28,916 nt of DNA from a bacterium (GCA_022839105.1 JALHDH010000026.1:1-28916), one strand, 5' to 3'. Shown: positions 5,253-14,920, counted from the stretch's first letter. Notes: generated by a model from the sequence alone, not told the origin. Numbers and translations: made by a program.

Positions 5253-8057
5253 TCAGATCTTCCTTCCCAGGGCCGCGCCGAGTCTTTCGGTCAGGGCCCC
5301 GACCCGAAACGGCTTGTGCAGGACCGCGAAGGCCCCCAATTCGATGGCCTGCCTGTCCGTGTCCACCTCCGAGAAGCCCGTGGACAGCAGGATGGGCACC
5401 TCCGGACGCAGGCTGTGCATGGCCCGGCAGGCCTCCAGGCCGCTCAAGCCGGGCATCTTGATGTCCAGGACCACGGCCTGCAGATCCGGGGTCTGCTGGA
5501 AGATTTCCAGGGCCCGACGGCCGTCGTTGGCGGTCAGGACCTGGAATCCCCGTCTGCCCAGGGCTTCCCGAAGCATGCCCAGGAGGCTCGCGTCGTCATC
5601 GGCCACCAGGATCATGGGGCGGGGAGGCTGGAGCGGACCGGAGGGCGGCTGGGGGGCACTTGGCGTCAGGGGCTGAGGTCTGGGCGCCTCGCGGGCCGCG
5701 GGGAAGAGGAGCTCGAAGGTGGTGCCCCGGCCCTGGGCGCTCTCGACCCGGACTGCCCCGCCGTGGCCGCGGACCAGGCCCAGGGTCGAGGCCAGGCCCA
5801 GACCCCGACCGGCGAACTTGGTGCTGAAGAAGGGGTCGAAGATGCGGCGGCGCAACTCCTCGCTCATCCCTCTCCCGGTGTCGCGCACGGTCAGCAGGAT
5901 TCCCGGCACGTCCGTCAAGTTCTCGGAAAATTCGAATCCCCGGGCGCTCTGGGGCGTCAATTGAAAAGGCCTGGTCGAGAGATGGATCTGGCCCTCGGAC
6001 TCGCCGATGGCCTCGATGGCGTTGGTGACCAGGTTCAGGATCACCTGGCGCAACTGGATCGGGTCGGCCTGGAGATCCGGCTGTTCGGAGGCATGATCCT
6101 GCAGGACGGAGACCCGGGCGGGGAACACCGGCTCCATCAGGTGCAGAGTCTCCAGGACCAGCTCATCGAGGCGGATCAGGCGGGTCTGTCGCGGGTTCTG
6201 GCCCGAGCAGGTCAGCATCTGCTGGGTCAGTTCGGAGGCCTGGCGGACGGCCGCGGCGATCCGCTCCAGATCCAGGCAGATCGGGTTCTTCAAGTCGGAT
6301 TTCTCGAGGGCCATCTCGGCGCTGCCCATGATGGTCATCAGCAGGTTGTTGAAGTCGTGGGCCAGTCCGCCCGCCAGCACTCCCAGGCTCTCCAGGCGAC
6401 GGGCCCTCTCGAAGCGCTCCTCCAGGGTCCGACGCTCGGTGATGTCGCGAGCGATCGAGAAGTGCAGTCCGGGCAGGATATTGGCCCGGGCCCGGAACTC
6501 CAGGATCCGCGTTGAGCCATCCCGTCGCTGGAAGGTCATCTCGCCTTCCACGATGCCCTCCTCGAGCAGGGCCCGGAAGCGCTCGGCGCCGTTCTCGGCG
6601 GTCGAGTGGCCGAATTCCCGCATGATCCGCCCCAGGGCCTCCTCCCGGGTCACCCCCAGGATCTGGCTGGCCGCCGGGTTCAGATCGACGACCCGGCTCT
6701 CGTCATCGAAGAGGAAGAGGCCGTCCATCGAGTTTTCGAAGAGGGATTGGAACTTGACCAGGTTGGCGACCTGGTCGCGTTCGGTCTGGAGGCGGTCGGT
6801 GATGTCGATCCCCAGGGCCATGACCCGTTCGACCGAGCCGGAGGGCAGACGAAGGGGTTCATACCAGACCTGGAAGATGCGGTCGCGGATCTTGCGGATC
6901 GTGGAGAACGGGGAGCCCTCGAAGGCGTGGGCCAGGTCCTGTTCCCGGTCGGCATCCTCGCCGAAGATCTCCTCCGGGGTCCGGCCGGTGGCCTCTCCCG
7001 GTCGGATGCCCAGGGTCTCGAGGGCCTTGCCCTCATGCAGGCTGTAGCGGCCGTCGAGTTCCAGGACGCCCAGCATCACAGGCAGGTTGCGCACTACCGA
7101 GCGCAGGCGCCCCTCGGCCTGGGCGCGGGCCTCCTCGGCCTTGCGGACGGCGCCGATGGCGTTCATGAAGGCCCGGACCAGCAAGACCATGGCCAAAGGC
7201 AGGAGCACCAGGATCACCGCGAAGCCCACCAGCCAGGGGCGCAGGGCCTCGAGCAGCTCGGCTCGGACGACGCGCATGGGGACCTGCACCACCACCAGGC
7301 CCTTCAGGATGGGGTTGTAGTTGAAGGAGGCGACGGCCTCCTCCCCGGAGGGGACCAGGTAGGGCCCCACCCACTCGGATTCCCGGGCCATGAGGCTGCC
7401 GATGGTGTCGACCCGAGGGAGGTCGGTCTGCAAGGGCCACCCGGTCAGGTTCCGACCGGTCAGGTCGAGCTTCGGCGAGCAGGCCTCGACCCGGCCGTTC
7501 GGACCCACGATGTAGAAGGAGGCCTCGGCGTAGGGGCGGTTGGATTTCTGCCAGTGCTCGCGGACCCGCCTCAGCAGGGCCTGCCGATCCGGGGTGTCGA
7601 TCAGGCTGGCTTCCAAAGAGCGGGCCATGGACACGACCTGGGTCGAGACGTGCCGCATCTGCAGGTCCCGGCTCTGGAAGAAGGCCAGGGCGCCTACCAG
7701 GACCCCGATGGCGGCGGCCAGGGCACCCAGGAGCAAGGCGTCGCGGACCAGGGAACGACCCTCTCGGGGGAGCCCGCTGACCAGATCGTGTTCGTGGGTC
7801 TGCACCAGGAACAAGGCCATCAGGGCCAGCAGCAGGGCTGCCACCCCCATGGCCTGGATGATCTGGTTTTCCAGGCGCCAGACCAGCCCGGGGAAGTGGG
7901 AGTGCTGGAGGGAAAGGCCCAGGAGGGCCATCGGCAGGAGCAGCAGGAAGGGGGTCCAGCGGTGCCCGGCACGCCACGAGAGCCAGGCAGCCAGTGCAAA
8001 AGAAGCCAGTCCGGTGGCGGCCAGCAACGGAGTGGCCAGATTCCAGACTGTGCTCAC
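5253..8057 (-). CDS. Hybrid sensor histidine kinase with two PAS domains and a C-terminal receiver
   Basis: The 934-residue protein begins at GTG 8057. Several hydrophobic helices lie in residues 9-125. An extracytoplasmic sensor of about 145 residues ends at a further helix near 275-297. Two PAS-like domains follow (about 316-425 and 432-545), then HisKA with HDFNNLL (phospho-accepting H567), and an HATPase domain with the N-box N-L-V-T-N-A near 675, DTGRGM and GRGLGL. A proline-rich linker (about 788-813) leads to a receiver with acidic D820-D822, phospho-acceptor D865 in LDIKMPG and K915 in HKPF. The HDFNNLL form and fused receiver are typical of hybrid kinases in Deltaproteobacteria-like groups. 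There is no DNA-binding output; signal would pass by phosphotransfer or to the adjacent RNase Z-like partner. The stimulus is unknown. Confidence 0.92.
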   Translation of the reverse strand: MSTVWNLATPLLAATGLASFALAAWLSWRAGHRWTPFLLLLPMALLGLSLQHSHFPGLVWRLENQIIQAMGVAALLLALMALFLVQTHEHDLVSGLPREGRSLVRDALLLGALAAAIGVLVGALAFFQSRDLQMRHVSTQVVSMARSLEASLIDTPDRQALLRRVREHWQKSNRPYAEASFYIVGPNGRVEACSPKLDLTGRNLTGWPLQTDLPRVDTIGSLMARESEWVGPYLVPSGEEAVASFNYNPILKGLVVVQVPMRVVRAELLEALRPWLVGFAVILVLLPLAMVLLVRAFMNAIGAVRKAEEARAQAEGRLRSVVRNLPVMLGVLELDGRYSLHEGKALETLGIRPGEATGRTPEEIFGEDADREQDLAHAFEGSPFSTIRKIRDRIFQVWYEPLRLPSGSVERVMALGIDITDRLQTERDQVANLVKFQSLFENSMDGLFLFDDESRVVDLNPAASQILGVTREEALGRIMREFGHSTAENGAERFRALLEEGIVEGEMTFQRRDGSTRILEFRARANILPGLHFSIARDITERRTLEERFERARRLESLGVLAGGLAHDFNNLLMTIMGSAEMALEKSDLKNPICLDLERIAAAVRQASELTQQMLTCSGQNPRQTRLIRLDELVLETLHLMEPVFPARVSVLQDHASEQPDLQADPIQLRQVILNLVTNAIEAIGESEGQIHLSTRPFQLTPQSARGFEFSENLTDVPGILLTVRDTGRGMSEELRRRIFDPFFSTKFAGRGLGLASTLGLVRGHGGAVRVESAQGRGTTFELLFPAAREAPRPQPLTPSAPQPPSGPLQPPRPMILVADDDASLLGMLREALGRRGFQVLTANDGRRALEIFQQTPDLQAVVLDIKMPGLSGLEACRAMHSLRPEVPILLSTGFSEVDTDRQAIELGAFAVLHKPFRVGALTERLGAALGRKI

Positions 8058-8101
8058 GGCCGGCTCATCCCGGTGGGTTGGTGGGTGATCGCCAGTTCGT
8101 C

Positions 8102-8133
8102 GATATCTGGGGGGTTCGCCGCCCGCCTGTCAA
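8102..8133 (-). promoter_or_regulatory. Possible promoter upstream of the hybrid kinase gene
   Basis: On the minus strand a perfect TTGACA lies at 8133-8128, about 70 bases before the kinase start. The best -10-like string, GATATC at 8107-8102, is 20 bases away and matches TATAAT poorly. The -35 match is striking in such GC-rich DNA, but spacing and -10 quality make this tentative. Confidence 0.25.
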
Positions 8134-8200
8134 CCCCTTGTAAGCCTTGCTTCCCAGGAGCTGGGAGCGCAGGGGGTCCATGGGGGCCAGGGCGTCGGCT

Positions 8201-9727
8201 TCAGGCGGGCGGGGCCTCCAGTCGGCGGACCCGGTCGTCGGGGTCGTCCTTCCAGGGCGAGCCCGCCTGGAAGGCCTCGAAGAAGAGGGGCTGAACCGGC
8301 CCCAGGACCTGACGCCCAGGCGCCTCGCGGAAGACCTTCTTCTTCGACATCGTCTCGTTCAGGACCACCGTGTACTCCCGGTCCGGATCCAGGGGCGTTC
8401 CGTCGGGCAGGGTGCAGGAGACGACGCGTCGACCCTCGGGGCGGGTCGGATCGTATTCGTAGCGCAGCCCCGTGGGAACGGCCAGCTCGGTGGCGCCATC
8501 GCGCAGGTCGTCCTCGATTTCGGCCAGGACCTGCCCGCCGGTGGCCCGCAGGACGACGTAGTTCTCTTCGGTGAAGGGCAGGGCCGAATACAGGTCCTTG
8601 AAGGTGACCTCGCCCTTGGGAACGTTGTTGCGCAGGGTCCGGGAGTTGCAGATTCCCAGCTCGGCTCCGGAGGCCTTCAGGAGCGAGTCGGCGTGGATCT
8701 GGTTGAGTTTGTCGGCCTGGCGGTGGGCGTGGTGGAGATCCTCGAGCGCCAGGCCCATGGGGCGGGAACCCACCTGTTCGGCTTCGGCCACGTAGGGGGC
8801 CAGGATCCGCTCGACCTCGGGGTCGGGAGAAAGCTCCTCAAAAAGGACCGGGACCACCTGGGCCTGGCTGTGGACGATTCGGCGGGTGGAGGGATCGATG
8901 TGCAGGGTGGCCTTCCCCAGGAACTTCGAGAGCGAGCCGGCCTGGACGATCAGGGTCTCACCCTCGCGGTGCCCCTCGGAGAGCCGGGTGTGGCTGTGCC
9001 CTCCGACGATCACGTCGATTCCGGGCAACTCGCGGGCCAGCTTGCGATCCTCCTCGAAGCCCATGTGGGAGAGGACGACCACCACGTCGGCCCCCTTGCC
9101 CCGGACCTCGGGCAGGTAGCGGGCCACCGTCTCGGCGCCCGCCTTGAAGTCCAGGCCCTCCAGCTTCTCGTCGGCCACGTAGTGGCGGATGGCGGGGGTG
9201 TCCAGGCCGATCACGGCCACCTTGACGCCCTGGACGTCCTTCATGATGTAGGGCACGGCTCCGTCCATCACGGTGCCGTCGGAGGTCTTCACCACGTTGG
9301 CCGCCACGATGGGGGCGCCCAGGGCCCCGATCATGCCGGCCAGGGCCGCCTGGCCCCAGGCGAAGTCATGGTTGCCCAGGGCCACCGCATCGAACTTGAA
9401 CGGCTTCATGGCCTCTGCGACCGAGCGTCCCCGGGTCAGATAGGCGATCATCGACCCCTCGGCCAGGTCGCCGGCGTTCAACAGGAGGGTCCCCTCCGGA
9501 TTCTGGGCCCGGGTCTGATCCACCGCCGTCTTGAGACGGGAGAGTCCCCCGACCAGCGAGTCCCCTCCGACCGCCTTGTCGAGCATGGGGTCCACCGCAC
9601 CGTGCAGATCGTTGACATGGAGCAGATCGATCTGGATCGTCTCCTGGGTGGAGGGCGTCGGCTGCGGGCGGGTGCGGTCCGGAACGGCGGGCAGGAGGCC
9701 GCTTCCCAGGAGGCGGAGGCTGTGCAT
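8201..9727 (-). CDS. 5'-nucleotidase / 2',3'-cyclic phosphodiesterase family metallophosphatase
   Basis: The product has about 508 residues in the two-domain layout of the 5'-nucleotidase (UshA/YfkN-like) family. The N-terminal metallophosphoesterase carries HVNDLHG (D40, H42), GD (D87), GNHD (N119, H120) and GGHSH (H244, H246). The C-terminal substrate domain contains NSRTLRNNVPKGEVTFKDLYSALPF. Such enzymes usually act outside the cytoplasm on nucleotides or related phosphoesters. No convincing signal peptide is visible: after the chosen ATG the sequence is SLRLLGSGLLPAVPDRTRP. An alternative in-frame ATG at 9775 adds 16 residues and does not help. The chosen start has a GGAAAGGA-type site but with long spacing, so the N-terminus is uncertain. 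The gene diverges from lhr. Confidence 0.88.
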   Translation of the reverse strand: MHSLRLLGSGLLPAVPDRTRPQPTPSTQETIQIDLLHVNDLHGAVDPMLDKAVGGDSLVGGLSRLKTAVDQTRAQNPEGTLLLNAGDLAEGSMIAYLTRGRSVAEAMKPFKFDAVALGNHDFAWGQAALAGMIGALGAPIVAANVVKTSDGTVMDGAVPYIMKDVQGVKVAVIGLDTPAIRHYVADEKLEGLDFKAGAETVARYLPEVRGKGADVVVVLSHMGFEEDRKLARELPGIDVIVGGHSHTRLSEGHREGETLIVQAGSLSKFLGKATLHIDPSTRRIVHSQAQVVPVLFEELSPDPEVERILAPYVAEAEQVGSRPMGLALEDLHHAHRQADKLNQIHADSLLKASGAELGICNSRTLRNNVPKGEVTFKDLYSALPFTEENYVVLRATGGQVLAEIEDDLRDGATELAVPTGLRYEYDPTRPEGRRVVSCTLPDGTPLDPDREYTVVLNETMSKKKVFREAPGRQVLGPVQPLFFEAFQAGSPWKDDPDDRVRRLEAPPA

Positions 9728-9823
9728 GGGCTCTGGAGAGGTCCTTTCCCCGGGGAATTTCAGGGATCCCCACATGAAGGATTCTAGTCGACCGGAGCGG
9801 CCGAGTCTTGAAATCCAGGTAAA

Positions 9824-12800
9824 ATGCCCCCCACTCGTTGCAGGGTCTCTTTCGCGGGATTCCCGGCGCCCGAGCGCGAATCCCGGCCGGTCTTGAACCC
9901 GCTGGACACCCTCTCGCCCCTGACCCGCGCCTGGTTCACCCAGAGCTTCGCCGAGCCGACCGAGGCCCAGGCCCTGGCCTGGCCGGCCATCCAGGCGGGG
10001 CAGGATCTGCTGGTGGTGGCGCCCACCGGTTCGGGGAAGACCCTGGCGGCCTTCCTCTGGGGACTCGATCGGCTGGCCACCTCGCCCGTGCCGCCTCCCT
10101 TGGAGCGCCTGCGCATCCTCTACGTCTCGCCTCTGAAGGCCCTGGCCGCCGACGTCGAGCGGAACCTGCGCGCACCCCTGGCAGGCCTGCGCCAGGTGGC
10201 CCGCAGGGAGGGCCTGCCCGAGCCGGAGATCCGGGCCTGGGTTCGCACCGGCGACACCCCGGCTGAAGAGAGGCGGCGCTTCCACAAGGCGCCTCCGGAC
10301 ATCCTGATCACCACGCCCGAGTCCCTGTACCTGCTCCTGACCTGCTCGGCCCGGGACCTCCTGCGCCACGTGGAGACGGTCCTGATCGACGAGGTCCACG
10401 CCCTGGTCCCAACCCGCCGGGGTGCCCACCTGGCCCTCTCGCTGGCCCGCCTGGAAGCCCTCCTGCCGCGTCCCCCCCAGCGCATCGGCCTCTCGGCCAC
10501 GGTCAACCCGGTCGAGGAGGCGGCCCGCTTCCTGGGCCCCCAGGTCCAGATCCTGCAGGCCCGTGCCCCTCGCCCGCTGGACCTGCGGGTGGTGGTCCCC
10601 GTCGAGGACCTGGCCGAGGTGGGCTCTCCCGATCCGGGGCAAGAACCGGGAGAAGACCCGGATCGGCGCAGCATCTGGCCCCATCTGGCCGAGTGTCTGC
10701 TGGCCGAGGTCCGGACCTGGCGCAGCACCCTGGTCTTCGTGAACTCCAGGCGGGTGGCCGAACGGCTCTGCGCACGCCTGAACGACCAGGCCGGAGCGGA
10801 GGTGGCCCGGGCCCATCATGGCAGCGTCAGCCGCGAGCAACGCCAGGAGATCGAGGAAGCCCTGAAGTTGGGGCGCCTGCCGGCCGTGGTGGCCACCTCC
10901 TCGTTGGAACTGGGAATCGACATGGGAGCCGTCGATCTGGTGGCCCAGGTGGAGGCCCCGCCCTCCGTGGGCTCGGGTCTGCAGAGGGTGGGGCGGGCCG
11001 GACACGGGGTGGGCCGGACCTCGCGAGGCCTGCTCGTGCCCAAGTGGCGCGGGGACCTCCTGGGCTGCGCGGTGGCCGTCGAGGGCATGCGGGCAGGCGT
11101 CCCCGAGTCCCAGCGCATCCTGCGCAACCCTCTGGACGTTCTGGCCCAACAGGTGGTGGCCATGGTGGCGGTGGAGGACTGGCAGCTCGAAGAGCTCGGC
11201 GCCCTGGTCCGCCGGGCGGCGCCCTTCTCGGATCTGCCCCAGGAAGCCCTGGAGGGCGTGCTGGACATGCTGGCCGGGCGCTATCCTTCCGATGAGTTTG
11301 CCGAGCTTCGTCCCCGCCTGAACTGGGATCGCCTCGAGGGAAGGCTTTCCGCCCGCCCCGGGGCCGCCCGTCTGGCGCTGACCAGCGGGGGCACCATCCC
11401 TGACCGGGGGTTGTATGGGGTCTTCCTGGCCGGGGAGGGCGGTTCCCGGGTGGGCGAACTGGACGAGGAGATGGTCTACGAGTCGCGCCGAGGCGATGTC
11501 TTCGCCCTGGGGGCTTCGACCTGGCGCATCGAGGAGATCACCCCGGATCGGGTCCTGGTGACCCCCGCGCCCGGTCTTCCGGCACGGATGCCCTTCTGGC
11601 GTGGGGATACCCCGGGGCGGCCCGCCGAGCTGGGGCGCGCCCAGGGGCGCTTCCTGCGCGAGCTGGATTCGATGCCCCGCGAGGGAGCCCGCGCGCGCCT
11701 GGAAGATGCCGGCCTGGACGAGCGGGCCTCGGAGAACCTTCTGCGCTATCTCGACGAGCAGCGCGAAGCCACGGGCCTCCTGCCCGACGATCGGACCCTG
11801 GTGGTGGAGCGCTTCCGCGATGTCCTGGGCGACTGGAGGTTGTGCCTGCATTCGCCCCTGGGCGGGCGGGTCCACGCGCCCTGGGCGCTGGTCCTGGCCG
11901 AGCGGATCCGGCAGGAGACCGGCATGGACGCCCAGGTCATGGCCACCGACGACGGGATCGTGCTGCACCTGCCCGAGGCCCTGGAACTCTCCTCCTCGGA
12001 TCTGCTCTTCTTCGAGCCGGACGAACTCTCCGGGCGGGTCCAGGCGGCCCTGGGCGGCTCGGCCCTCTTCGCCAGCCGCTTCCGCGAGTGCGCGGCCCGG
12101 GCCCTGCTGCTGCCACGGCGAACCCCGGGGCGGCGCAATCCCCTCTGGCTGCAGAGGCAGCGCAGCGCGATGCTGCTGGCCGTGGCCAGCCGCTATCCGG
12201 ATTTTCCCATCGTCCTGGAGGCCATGCGCGAGTGTCTGCAGGATGTCTTCGACCTGCCGGCCCTCCAGGCCATGATGACGGATCTCGGCGCGGGAAGGTT
12301 GCGCGTGCATCTGGTGGAGACCTCGACCCCCTCGCCCTTTGCCGCCGCTCTGCTCTTCAATTATCTGGGGGCCCACCTCTACGAGGGGGATGCCCCCCTG
12401 GCCGAGCGGAGGGCCGGGGTCCTGGCCCTGGACTCGGCGCTTCTGGCCCGTCTTCTGGGCCAGGAAGGCCTGCGCGACCTGCTGGACCAGGAGGTCCTGG
12501 AGCGCTTCGAACTGGAATTGCAACGCCTGAACCCCGAGCGGGCCTTGCGGGGGGCCGACGACCTGCACGACGCCCTGCGCGATCTGGGGGATCTCTCGAT
12601 CGAGGAGGTGCTCCGGCGGGGCGGCGGGATCGACTGGCTGGAGGAGCTGCGCCGCTCTCGGCGGGCCGCGCCCGTCCGGGTGGCCGGACAGGAGCGCTGG
12701 ATCGCCCTGGAGGACGCCTGGCGCTTCCAGGAGGCGTTGGGCACCCCCCTGCCGCCGGGGATCCCACAGTCCTTCCTCCGGCCCGTGCCCGATCCGCTGG

Positions 12801-14308
12801 GCGACCTGGTCCACCGCTTTGCCCGAACCCACGGCCCCTTCACCCCCGAAGAGGCGGCCGGGCGTTGGGGCATGGGCCGTTCGGTCGTGCTGGAAGCCCT
12901 GCGTCGCCTGGAACGCTCGGGGTCCGTGCAGCCGGGCGAGTTCCGTCCTGGCGGAAAGGGGCAGGAGTGGTGCCACGCCGAGGTCCTGCGCGGGGTGCGC
13001 CGAAGGACCCTGGCGCGCCTGCGCCGTGAGGTCCAGGCCGTCCCCCAGGTGGCCCTGGCCCGGTTCCTGCCCCGTTGGCAATCGCGGGCCCGGGGAGTGG
13101 AGGGCCTGCTCCGGGCCCTCCAGCAACTGCAGGGTGTCCGCCTCCCGGCAGCGCAGTTGGAATCCCTGATCCTCCCCTTCCGGGTGCCCGACTACAACCC
13201 GGCCTTCCTCGACCAGCTCTGCGCCGCCGGCGAGGTCTTCTGGGTCGGGGCCGGAGCCCTGGGCGCCGACGACGGATGGATCCGCCTGTACCTGGCCGAG
13301 GAGGCCTCCCTGCCGGCGTCGCCCGCCGCCGATCCGGAACTCTCCGAGCTGGCCTGCCGGGTTCGCGAGCTCCTCTCGGGTGGGGGAGGGCTCTTCTTCC
13401 GCCAGATTTTCGATCGGGTGGCCCCGGACGGGGATCAGGCCCTGCTGGGAGCGCTCTGGGAACTGGTCTGGGCCGGCCTGGTGACCAATGACACCCTGGC
13501 CCCCCTGCGGATCCGCATGTGGGGGCCGCCGAAGCGCTCGCGGGGGCTGCGCGCTCGAAGGGGGCCGCTCCTGCCGACCCGCCAGGGGCCGCCGGCCGGG
13601 GCCGGACGCTGGAGCCTGGTTCCCCAGGCCGCGGAACCCACCGCGGCCCGCCTGGCCCTGGCCGAGCAGTTGCTGGATCGGCATGGGATCCTGACGCGCT
13701 CCTCCGTGGAGGGCGAGGGGATTCCCGGCGGCTTCTCGGCGGTCTATCCGGTCCTGAAGGCCCTCGAGGAGACCGGGCGCTGCCGGCGGGGCTACTTCGT
13801 CGAGGGCCTGGGGGGCGCGCAGTTCGCCCTGCCGGGGGCGGTGGAGAGGTTGCGTGCACCCCTGGAGGAGGACGAGGGGTTGGTCCTGGCCGCCGCGGAT
13901 CCGGCCAACCCCTACGGAGCCGCCCTGCCCTGGCCCGAGCAGGAGGCTGCCGAGCCCGGGCACCGTCCTTCACGTCGCTCCGGCGCGGTGGTCGTGCTGG
14001 TCCGGGGAGTGGCGGCGCTCTTCCTGGAGCGGGGCCTGAAGTCGGCCCTGGCCCTGACGGTCGAGCCCGAGGTCCTTCGGGTCGCCGCACTGGCCTTGGC
14101 CCAGGCGGCCCTGGAGGGCCGCCTGGGCCGTTTCGTCCTGCGCCGGGTGGATGGCCAGCCTGCCGTTGGGACCCCCCTGGGCGATCTTCTCAAGGCTGTG
14201 GGCTTCCAGGAGACCTGGCAGGGGCTGCGCTGGACGGGCCAGGGCGCAGGTCTTCCTCAGGGCAGCCTTTCCAGGCGGGGTTTGGAGTCCTCCACCAACT
14301 TCTCGTAG
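9824..14308 (+). CDS. lhr: Lhr-type ATP-dependent helicase, full-length form
   Basis: The 1494-residue protein matches the long bacterial Lhr architecture (about 1500 residues in Escherichia coli and mycobacteria). These are 3'-to-5' superfamily 2 helicases that can unwind RNA:DNA hybrids and are linked to DNA repair. Visible motifs are the Q-motif region FAEPTEAQALAWPAI, Walker A APTGSGKT (66-73), TTPES, DEVH (189-192), SAT (about 224-226), the RecA2 motif SSLELGIDMG and QRVGRAGH. A winged-helix and DEAD/H-associated core follows, then the long C-terminal domain characteristic of full-length Lhr, with no frameshift. ATG at 9824 gives the longest frame. A TTG at 9893 (NPLDTLSPLTRAWF) fits the family N-terminus better and is possible. 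The last 52 bases overlap the convergent thioredoxin-fold gene. Confidence 0.93.
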   Translation: MPPTRCRVSFAGFPAPERESRPVLNPLDTLSPLTRAWFTQSFAEPTEAQALAWPAIQAGQDLLVVAPTGSGKTLAAFLWGLDRLATSPVPPPLERLRILYVSPLKALAADVERNLRAPLAGLRQVARREGLPEPEIRAWVRTGDTPAEERRRFHKAPPDILITTPESLYLLLTCSARDLLRHVETVLIDEVHALVPTRRGAHLALSLARLEALLPRPPQRIGLSATVNPVEEAARFLGPQVQILQARAPRPLDLRVVVPVEDLAEVGSPDPGQEPGEDPDRRSIWPHLAECLLAEVRTWRSTLVFVNSRRVAERLCARLNDQAGAEVARAHHGSVSREQRQEIEEALKLGRLPAVVATSSLELGIDMGAVDLVAQVEAPPSVGSGLQRVGRAGHGVGRTSRGLLVPKWRGDLLGCAVAVEGMRAGVPESQRILRNPLDVLAQQVVAMVAVEDWQLEELGALVRRAAPFSDLPQEALEGVLDMLAGRYPSDEFAELRPRLNWDRLEGRLSARPGAARLALTSGGTIPDRGLYGVFLAGEGGSRVGELDEEMVYESRRGDVFALGASTWRIEEITPDRVLVTPAPGLPARMPFWRGDTPGRPAELGRAQGRFLRELDSMPREGARARLEDAGLDERASENLLRYLDEQREATGLLPDDRTLVVERFRDVLGDWRLCLHSPLGGRVHAPWALVLAERIRQETGMDAQVMATDDGIVLHLPEALELSSSDLLFFEPDELSGRVQAALGGSALFASRFRECAARALLLPRRTPGRRNPLWLQRQRSAMLLAVASRYPDFPIVLEAMRECLQDVFDLPALQAMMTDLGAGRLRVHLVETSTPSPFAAALLFNYLGAHLYEGDAPLAERRAGVLALDSALLARLLGQEGLRDLLDQEVLERFELELQRLNPERALRGADDLHDALRDLGDLSIEEVLRRGGGIDWLEELRRSRRAAPVRVAGQERWIALEDAWRFQEALGTPLPPGIPQSFLRPVPDPLGDLVHRFARTHGPFTPEEAAGRWGMGRSVVLEALRRLERSGSVQPGEFRPGGKGQEWCHAEVLRGVRRRTLARLRREVQAVPQVALARFLPRWQSRARGVEGLLRALQQLQGVRLPAAQLESLILPFRVPDYNPAFLDQLCAAGEVFWVGAGALGADDGWIRLYLAEEASLPASPAADPELSELACRVRELLSGGGGLFFRQIFDRVAPDGDQALLGALWELVWAGLVTNDTLAPLRIRMWGPPKRSRGLRARRGPLLPTRQGPPAGAGRWSLVPQAAEPTAARLALAEQLLDRHGILTRSSVEGEGIPGGFSAVYPVLKALEETGRCRRGYFVEGLGGAQFALPGAVERLRAPLEEDEGLVLAAADPANPYGAALPWPEQEAAEPGHRPSRRSGAVVVLVRGVAALFLERGLKSALALTVEPEVLRVAALALAQAALEGRLGRFVLRRVDGQPAVGTPLGDLLKAVGFQETWQGLRWTGQGAGLPQGSLSRRGLESSTNFS

Positions 14309-14697
14309 GGGACGGCTCCGACCCAGTCGACGACCTTCAGGCCCTTCTCGTCGAGCAGGACCGTGTAGGGGATGGCCCCCTTGGAGCCTTCCTGGAGCAG
14401 CGAGAGGTACTTGTCGAACTCGGGAGCCTCGCGCTTGTCCACGTCGATGTGCAGCGGGCGGAACTTCTCGAGGTTTTCGGATTCGAATCGGGCCAGGGCC
14501 GGCTTGAAGCTCTGGCAGGCCGGGCACCAGTCCGCCGTGAAGTGGACCAGCAGATAGGGGCCCGTGGCCGAGGCCGGATCCGGGAAGTGGACCTCCCGGG
14601 TGGATTGCGAGGTGTCCGGGCTCGAGCAGGCGGTGGCCATCCAGGCCACCAGGAACAGGGCGAAGAGGGCCAGTGCCCTGGAGCGAAGCAGTCTCAT
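14257..14697 (-). CDS. Thioredoxin-fold lipoprotein
   Basis: ATG at 14697 is preceded by AAGGGAG with 8-base spacing; the upstream TTG is rejected. The 146-residue product opens with MRLLRSRALALFALFLV and a lipobox ending in ATAC. Cys24 is the likely lipidation site, placing the protein on the periplasmic face of a membrane. The mature part is a thioredoxin fold with HFTADWCPACQSFKPAL (active-site CPAC), the DVDKRE strand and a cis-proline in IPYTVLLDEKG. CPAC-type lipoproteins of the TlpA/TrxA-like group usually keep exported cysteines reduced or serve cytochrome maturation. No such partner genes are nearby, so the substrate is unknown. Its 3' end overlaps lhr by 52 bases. Confidence 0.88.
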   Translation of the reverse strand: MRLLRSRALALFALFLVAWMATACSSPDTSQSTREVHFPDPASATGPYLLVHFTADWCPACQSFKPALARFESENLEKFRPLHIDVDKREAPEFDKYLSLLQEGSKGAIPYTVLLDEKGLKVVDWVGAVPYEKLVEDSKPRLERLP

Positions 14698-14884
14698 GGT
14701 CAAACTCCCTTCAACTGGGCCGGAATCACGGCCGAGGCGGGGGCTCGAGCTTCCGGCGCGCCGGGCTGTGGGATTCTTCGTGGCCGGCGCCCCGGGCTCC
14801 CGCGCCCGATCCTGTTCAAATCCTGTTTACTTCACGGCAAGATCGGGTCTCCTGTTCCCAGTTCCTGCCCAGGAAGGCCCCCTA

Positions 14885-14909
14885 CCCTGAAGGCACACCA
14901 CCTTCAGGG
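14885..14909 (+). promoter_or_regulatory. Hairpin overlapping the Shine-Dalgarno of the unknown gene at 14921
   Basis: CCCTGAAGG at 14885-14893 and CCTTCAGGG at 14901-14909 are perfect inverted repeats around the 7-base loop CACACCA. The right arm runs into the purine-rich AGGGAGGAG (14907-14915 region) that serves the ATG at 14921. If transcribed, the stem would hide the start of the ribosome binding site. It could equally be a DNA operator dyad. Confidence 0.5.
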
Positions 14910-14920
14910 AGGAGCCCACG

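Noticed and set aside
4320..6515. Plus-strand frame of 731 codons
   Set aside because: It is the reverse reading of the RNase Z-like and kinase genes, whose catalytic motifs are clear on the minus strand.
8201..13963. Minus-strand open frame of about 1900 codons covering lhr and the 5'-nucleotidase
   Set aside because: Only the 3' part from 9727 is a real gene; the rest is glycine/proline/glutamine-rich antisense translation of lhr, typical of GC-rich DNA with few stops.
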